Positions 5,976 through 8,410 of a stretch of 8,410 nucleotides of DNA are shown here, one piece after another. The DNA comes from Candidatus Nanoarchaeia archaeon (lineage in GTDB: Archaea > Nanobdellota > Nanobdellia > Tiddalikarchaeales > Tiddalikarchaeaceae). Within the stretch, counting starts at the first letter, position 1. Each line of letters opens with the position of its first letter. Where the stretch lies: the NCBI GenBank assembly GCA_028704265.1, contig JAQVLH010000042.1:1-8410 (forward strand). The letters are read 5' to 3'. The translations under genes were made by a program, and so were the position numbers. The notes under the pieces were generated by a model that ran no database searches, was not told where the DNA came from, and saw only the letters and a program-made list of their open reading frames with translations.

Positions 5976-6606
5976 ATTTTTAATTACTAGGCCTGAGCAT
6001 GATGATACAACTTTTTTGCTTTCTAGTTTTATGAATCAAACAATAACTTTTGCTAAAGATAAGGGTTTTGAAGTTTTTGATTTGCACAGGGAAAAAGCAA
6101 ATAAATCTAATTATGAAGGTTTAGTTAAAAACAATCCTGAATTCATTGTTTTTAATGGTCATGGAACTATAAATATGGTTACTGGGCATAAAAATCAGCC
6201 TTTATTAATTGCCGGAACTAATGATTACACTCTTAAATCAAAAACAATTTATGCAATCTCCTGCCAATCTGGAGTTGGATTAGGATCAAGCAGTATTAAA
6301 GAAGGAGCTTTAAGTTACACAGGTTATATTAATGATTTTATATTATATTATAGTCCAGAATTAATTAGCAGGCCATTGAATGATAGCACATTAAAGCTTT
6401 TTCTTGAACCATCTGTGATTCTTGTTGAATCTTTATTAAAAGGAAATTCAATAAATGAATCTCATGCTAAGTGCAAAGAAAAAATGGTTAATAATTTTAA
6501 AAAAATGATAAGCAGCAATGAAGAAGATTATAATGATATGGCTCAATATTTATGGTGGGATATACAAAATTTCAGAACATTCACAAAAACTGAAATTTTA
6601 GATTAA
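5968..6606 (+). CDS. Candidate clan CD (caspase/CHAT/gingipain-like) cysteine protease
   Basis: A 212-residue soluble protein whose core shows the two signatures of the caspase-like fold. A hydrophobic strand ends in FIVFNGHG (59-66, catalytic His65 followed by Gly), and a second strand ends in TIYAISCQSG (93-102, catalytic Cys99). Between them 'QPLLIAGTNDYTL' parallels the loop of CHAT and C25 domains. After the Cys, 'EGALSYTGYINDFIL' corresponds to the Gly-rich strand (GA--Y-GY). Spacing and order fit CHAT or C25 peptidases, enzymes that in known systems cleave partner proteins in defence, toxin or secretion roles. The C-terminal third (140-212) is helical with charged residues and Trp-Trp, perhaps a partner-binding region. 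It overlaps the preceding gene by eight bases; AGGT 7 nt before the ATG may act as a weak ribosome binding site. The family is inferred from motifs and needs a structure search. Confidence 0.68.
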   Translation: MPKFLITRPEHDDTTFLLSSFMNQTITFAKDKGFEVFDLHREKANKSNYEGLVKNNPEFIVFNGHGTINMVTGHKNQPLLIAGTNDYTLKSKTIYAISCQSGVGLGSSSIKEGALSYTGYINDFILYYSPELISRPLNDSTLKLFLEPSVILVESLLKGNSINESHAKCKEKMVNNFKKMISSNEEDYNDMAQYLWWDIQNFRTFTKTEILD

Positions 6607-6642
6607 TATTTTTCTTTAAATTCTAATACTTATTAAATATTC

Positions 6643-6654
6643 TATTAATAGAAA
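6643..6654. repeat. 12-bp direct repeat TATTAATAGAAA (other copy 6915-6926)
   Basis: An exact 12-bp match brackets the second repeat copy together with its TATA box and tRNA-like remnant. It resembles a target duplication, but both copies are AT-only except one G. The left copy is also part of a perfect 14-bp palindrome (TTCTATTAATAGAA, 6640-6653). Chance similarity is a real possibility. Confidence 0.35.
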
Positions 6655-6666
6655 AATTATAAAACA

Positions 6667-6677
6667 TTTATATAAAA
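6667..6677 (+). promoter_or_regulatory. Strong TATA box upstream of repeat copy 2
   Basis: TTTATATAAAA is the best archaeal TATA match in the window. Transcription would start near 6697. No protein start codon in a credible frame follows, so the expected product is an RNA that runs through the tRNA-like remnant and repeat copy 2. Confidence 0.5.
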
Positions 6678-6709
6678 TCACTGTCTCATTTGATTATCAT
6701 AAATAAAAA

Positions 6710-6762
6710 AACGACCTAAAAGTTAGGGCGTTATCAGTTTATATGGTTGCCCAGCCAGGGCG
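6710..6762 (+). pseudogene. Possible decayed tRNA-Asp copy before repeat copy 2
   Basis: In order, this stretch carries AACG, GTTAGG, ATCAG, TGGTT and CCCAGCCAGGGCG, each matching the real tRNA-Asp gene (5316, 5336, 5344, 5367 and 5378 onward). The stretches between are diverged, and about 14 nt are missing overall. No cloverleaf can form because the 5' acceptor, D-stem and anticodon are lost. Apart from the last block the matches are short, so this reading is tentative. Confidence 0.35.
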
Positions 6763-6894
6763 TACTTATTTTCTGATACTGCCCAAAAGGTTGTTTTTAA
6801 AACCTCAACGGGATACTCTAAGAAGAAAATAGACTCTTATACAGTGCCAACTAAGGCCAAACTAAAAATACCCTACTGGGGAGAATTAGAGTAA
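6750..6894 (+). repeat. 145-bp direct repeat, copy 2
   Basis: The partner of 5378-5522, starting with the tRNA-Asp 3' end sequence CCCAGCCAGGGCGT. The six differences are single-base changes at 6764, 6779, 6781 and 6880-6882, none in the proposed stems. The forward frame stays open from the GGC at 6728 to a TAA at 6892-6894, and similarity to copy 1 stops exactly at that TAA. Relative to copy 1, all changed codons change the amino acid, which speaks against selection on a protein. Confidence 0.93.
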
Positions 6895-6907
6895 TTAATC
6901 AAAATAA

Positions 6908-6915
6908 TTTTTTTT
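6908..6915 (+). terminator. T8 tract after repeat copy 2
   Basis: Eight T start 13 nt after the repeat end, in the same relative place as the T6 tract after copy 1. This would terminate a plus-strand transcript before it enters the convergent gene ending at 6931. Confidence 0.45.
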
Positions 6916-6930
6916 ATTAATAGAAATTGT

Positions 6931-7281
6931 TTAGTTTACTTTTGCAAATCCATTAAAATGAATTTCAGGATTTTTAATATCAAATACTTCAATAACTTTA
7001 AATTTTCCTTTAGTCCAAGGTTCATTATTTAGTAAAAAATGTGTTGATTCTAAAATTATTATGCTCGCTAATGGTTTTGAAAGTTGCTGATTTCCTTTAG
7101 TTTCCAAAAGTGGGATTTCTCCTTGAATGTAATAATTTCTTTGTCCTTTTTTTAGGAATTCATATATTTGTCCTTTAGTAAAATTTTCAGGTATACATTC
7201 TTCTTTCTTTCGATTACTGTTCTTAAATTCATTGATATTTCTCAATGCTAAATCAGGATTATACTCAGTTTGGATGCCCAT
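6931..7281 (-). CDS. Small soluble protein of unknown function
   Basis: A 116-residue protein starting MGIQTEYNPDLALRNI. The first 35 residues are polar and helical, with Lys/Arg/Glu clusters (NSNRKKEECIPENF). The remainder alternates short strands: YEFLKKGQRNYYIQGEIPLL (about 45-64), then ASIIILESTHFLL (72-84), then KGKFKVIEVFDI (91-102). This is the outline of a compact beta-barrel domain. There is one cysteine and no membrane helix. The distinctive motifs suggest a conserved archaeal family, but I cannot name its function. The gene is convergent with repeat copy 2 and divergent from the secreted protein gene at 7428; a TATA box 28 nt upstream fixes the start. Confidence 0.7.
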   Translation of the reverse strand: MGIQTEYNPDLALRNINEFKNSNRKKEECIPENFTKGQIYEFLKKGQRNYYIQGEIPLLETKGNQQLSKPLASIIILESTHFLLNNEPWTKGKFKVIEVFDIKNPEIHFNGFAKVN

Positions 7282-7303
7282 AATAACTACTAAAAATCAT
7301 AAG

Positions 7304-7315
7304 TTTAATATAAAT
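7304..7315 (-). promoter_or_regulatory. TATA box of the minus-strand gene (leaderless)
   Basis: ATTTATATTAAA read on the minus strand, centred about 28 nt before the ATG at 7281. Confidence 0.55.
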
Positions 7316-7334
7316 GTTTTCAAGGAAAGATTTG

Positions 7335-7343
7335 TTTATATAA
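7335..7343 (+). promoter_or_regulatory. TATA box candidate for the secreted protein gene
   Basis: TTTATATAA is a strong match but lies 85-93 nt before the ATG at 7428, implying a leader of about 60 nt. A weaker element, TTTTTTAATTAAT at 7394-7406, sits at the leaderless distance. Either could be used. Intergenic 7282-7427 contains nothing else that I can identify. Confidence 0.4.
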
Positions 7344-7427
7344 TTCTTTTCCTATATTTATTTTAATTAAAATTTATCATTATTCAAGAGCAAGTTTTTT
7401 AATTAATCCTAGTGTTTGTTTTTGCTT

Positions 7428-8410
7428 ATGAGGAAATTATTTTTCGCGTTATTTTCTTTGATTGTTTTATTAGGTGCTGGTTTTTCTACTGTTGAGGATA
7501 TTTATTCTATTAATAGTTTGACTATTAGTGGGGATTTAAATGCTAATGTTTTAAGTTTTCAGGGTTCAGGGGATGTGTTAAACAGTGAGAATGTTAAGGT
7601 TTATTTGTTAGGTTCAATAGATAATATTGTATTAAATAATTTGAAAATTAATGGAGTGAATACTCCAGTAAGTTTTGATAATAATGGTTATTTTTTTATT
7701 GCTGATTCTAGTTTTAATTTTGTTGGAAGTTTTGAGATTCTTTCTTTGGGGCAGTTAAGTTTAGTTATTCCTGGTCCTGTGAGGAATTTAACTTTTAATT
7801 TAATTAATGGTTATGTTGTTGGAGGGAATGAGCGTTATTCTCAATTGAATGATGTTGTAATTATTCAAAGAGAAGATGTTGAGCAAGTATTAGTTGATGC
7901 TGATTTTCATTACATTTTTGATGAATTAAAAAATAATTTTGTTTACGAGATTGATTTTAACTCTTTAGGTGATAGTTTAAGCTCTTATACTTTAGTGCTA
8001 AGAAATTCTGAAACTCTTCAGAGTGTTACTGGAGCATTAGATTATAGCTTAAATGGAAATAATTTAATTTTAGAATTATCAGGCTCAAAAGATTCTGTTA
8101 CTATTTCGGGAACTTTCAATTCTAACACTTTAAGGCTTCCAATAAGCGAGGGAACTCATGATGTTTTAATAGAGTCTCATCCTGAAAAAAAATTATCAAT
8201 AAATACAAATGCTCAAACAATTGACTTGTCAGAATCAAGCATTACTCCTACTTATTTTAATAGCCAGGCATTCTTGGCAGAGTTTTCGAATTCTTTTGCA
8301 ATAACTTTGCAGGATTTAACATTATTACCTAGTTTAACTTTCAGTGTAAGCAGTGCAAAGAATAGGGTTGCTTTAAGCGAAAAAGGAACAGTGCTCGGGC
8401 AGTTAAGTTA
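7428..8410 (+). CDS. Secreted surface protein with signal peptide, C-terminus off the right edge
   Basis: The frame is open from ATG 7428 to the window end (327 codons, no stop). Residues 1-19 form a signal peptide (MRKLFFALFSLIVLLGAGFS; Arg-Lys, hydrophobic core, small residues). The mature part is rich in Asn, Ser, Thr, Leu, Val and alternating hydrophobic residues with many DNNG, NNL and GSGD turns, which suggests stacked beta strands as in archaeal cell-surface adhesins or S-layer-associated proteins. There are no cysteines in the mature part and no enzyme motif. Many possible N-glycosylation sequons (NLT and others) occur. The beginning of the gene uses markedly T- and G-rich codons (GTT, TTT, TTG, GGG), unlike the A-rich TrmJ gene. 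No specific family is recognised; the missing C-terminus may hold a membrane anchor. Confidence 0.72.
   Translation, partial: MRKLFFALFSLIVLLGAGFSTVEDIYSINSLTISGDLNANVLSFQGSGDVLNSENVKVYLLGSIDNIVLNNLKINGVNTPVSFDNNGYFFIADSSFNFVGSFEILSLGQLSLVIPGPVRNLTFNLINGYVVGGNERYSQLNDVVIIQREDVEQVLVDADFHYIFDELKNNFVYEIDFNSLGDSLSSYTLVLRNSETLQSVTGALDYSLNGNNLILELSGSKDSVTISGTFNSNTLRLPISEGTHDVLIESHPEKKLSINTNAQTIDLSESSITPTYFNSQAFLAEFSNSFAITLQDLTLLPSLTFSVSSAKNRVALSEKGTVLGQLS

Larger units (their letters stand above)
5378..6894. mobile_element. Candidate tRNA-Asp-associated island flanked by 145-bp direct repeats
   Basis: The tRNA 3' end is repeated 1372 bp downstream, and the interval carries one compact operon. This is the layout left by site-specific integration into a tRNA gene, in which the intact tRNA stays on one side and a copy of its 3' end marks the other. 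No integrase, transposase or replication gene is visible between the repeats, so the element would be a mini-island moved in trans, or a relic. A plain duplication of the tRNA with its downstream sequence is the main alternative. Confidence 0.45.
6697..6915 (+). ncRNA. Candidate structured non-coding RNA containing repeat copy 2
   Basis: The stretch 6607-6930 has no convincing gene. It does contain a strong TATA box, a GC-richer segment and a T8 run near 6908-6915, the layout of an RNA gene of roughly 215 nt. Possible stems are CCTAA/TTAGG (6715-6727), TATCAG/CTGATA (6732-6737 with 6773-6778), CCC/GGG (6782-6784 with 6810-6812) around AGGTT/AACCT, and TACTCTAA/TTAGAGTA (6814-6821 with 6886-6893) around CAGT/ACTG and GCC/GGC. 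Most are shared with copy 1. It matches no RNA class I know: RNase P, SRP, 5S and box C/D signatures are absent. Both ends are estimates. Confidence 0.33.

Noticed and set aside
5378..6894. A CRISPR array
   Set aside because: Only two repeat units, each 145 bp and 1372 bp apart with genes between; no short regularly spaced repeats anywhere in the window.
5378..6894. Insertion sequence with transposase
   Set aside because: None of the three encoded proteins has a transposase or recombinase motif, and the repeats are direct rather than terminal inverted.

Overview
The window looks like AT-rich archaeal chromosome, most probably from a DPANN-type lineage with small genes (Woesearchaeota/Pacearchaeota-like). 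The evidence is TATA-like boxes about 28 nt in front of most start codons with almost no leader or ribosome binding site (leaderless transcription), a tRNA without encoded CCA, an archaeal-style TrmJ methyltransferase, a slipin, and envelope proteins with signal peptides and no bacterial machinery. The lineage is an inference; no rRNA or other marker is present.

Left part (1-4960): a membrane protein resembling a site-2 protease but without its zinc motif runs off the left edge on the minus strand. A 26-bp near-perfect palindrome separates it from a small two-helix membrane protein on the plus strand. Then come a tRNA 2'-O-methyltransferase (TrmJ-like), a convergent slipin/stomatin whose stop codon directly abuts it, a TatD-family metal hydrolase divergent from the slipin, and a large envelope protein with a signal peptide and one internal membrane helix.

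Middle part (4960-6930): a small unknown protein precedes a tRNA-Asp(GTC) gene. A 145-bp sequence starts inside the 3' end of this tRNA and recurs 1372 bp downstream with six substitutions. Between the two copies sits a tightly overlapping three-gene operon: two small unknown proteins of 60 and 71 residues and a 212-residue protein with the His-Gly and Cys motifs of clan CD (caspase/CHAT/gingipain-like) proteases. The second repeat copy has its own strong TATA box, follows what may be a decayed tRNA-Asp, and ends near a T-run. The layout resembles an att-flanked tRNA-associated island, and the repeat itself may be a structured RNA. This is the most promising part of the window for something undescribed.

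Right part (6930-8410): a conserved-looking small protein of unknown function lies on the minus strand, followed by the start of a second secreted or surface protein that runs off the right edge. How these genes work together can only be suggested. Envelope functions (slipin, S2P-like protein, two secreted proteins) and RNA/DNA housekeeping (TrmJ, TatD, tRNA-Asp) are interspersed, and the repeat-flanked protease operon stands apart as likely accessory cargo.
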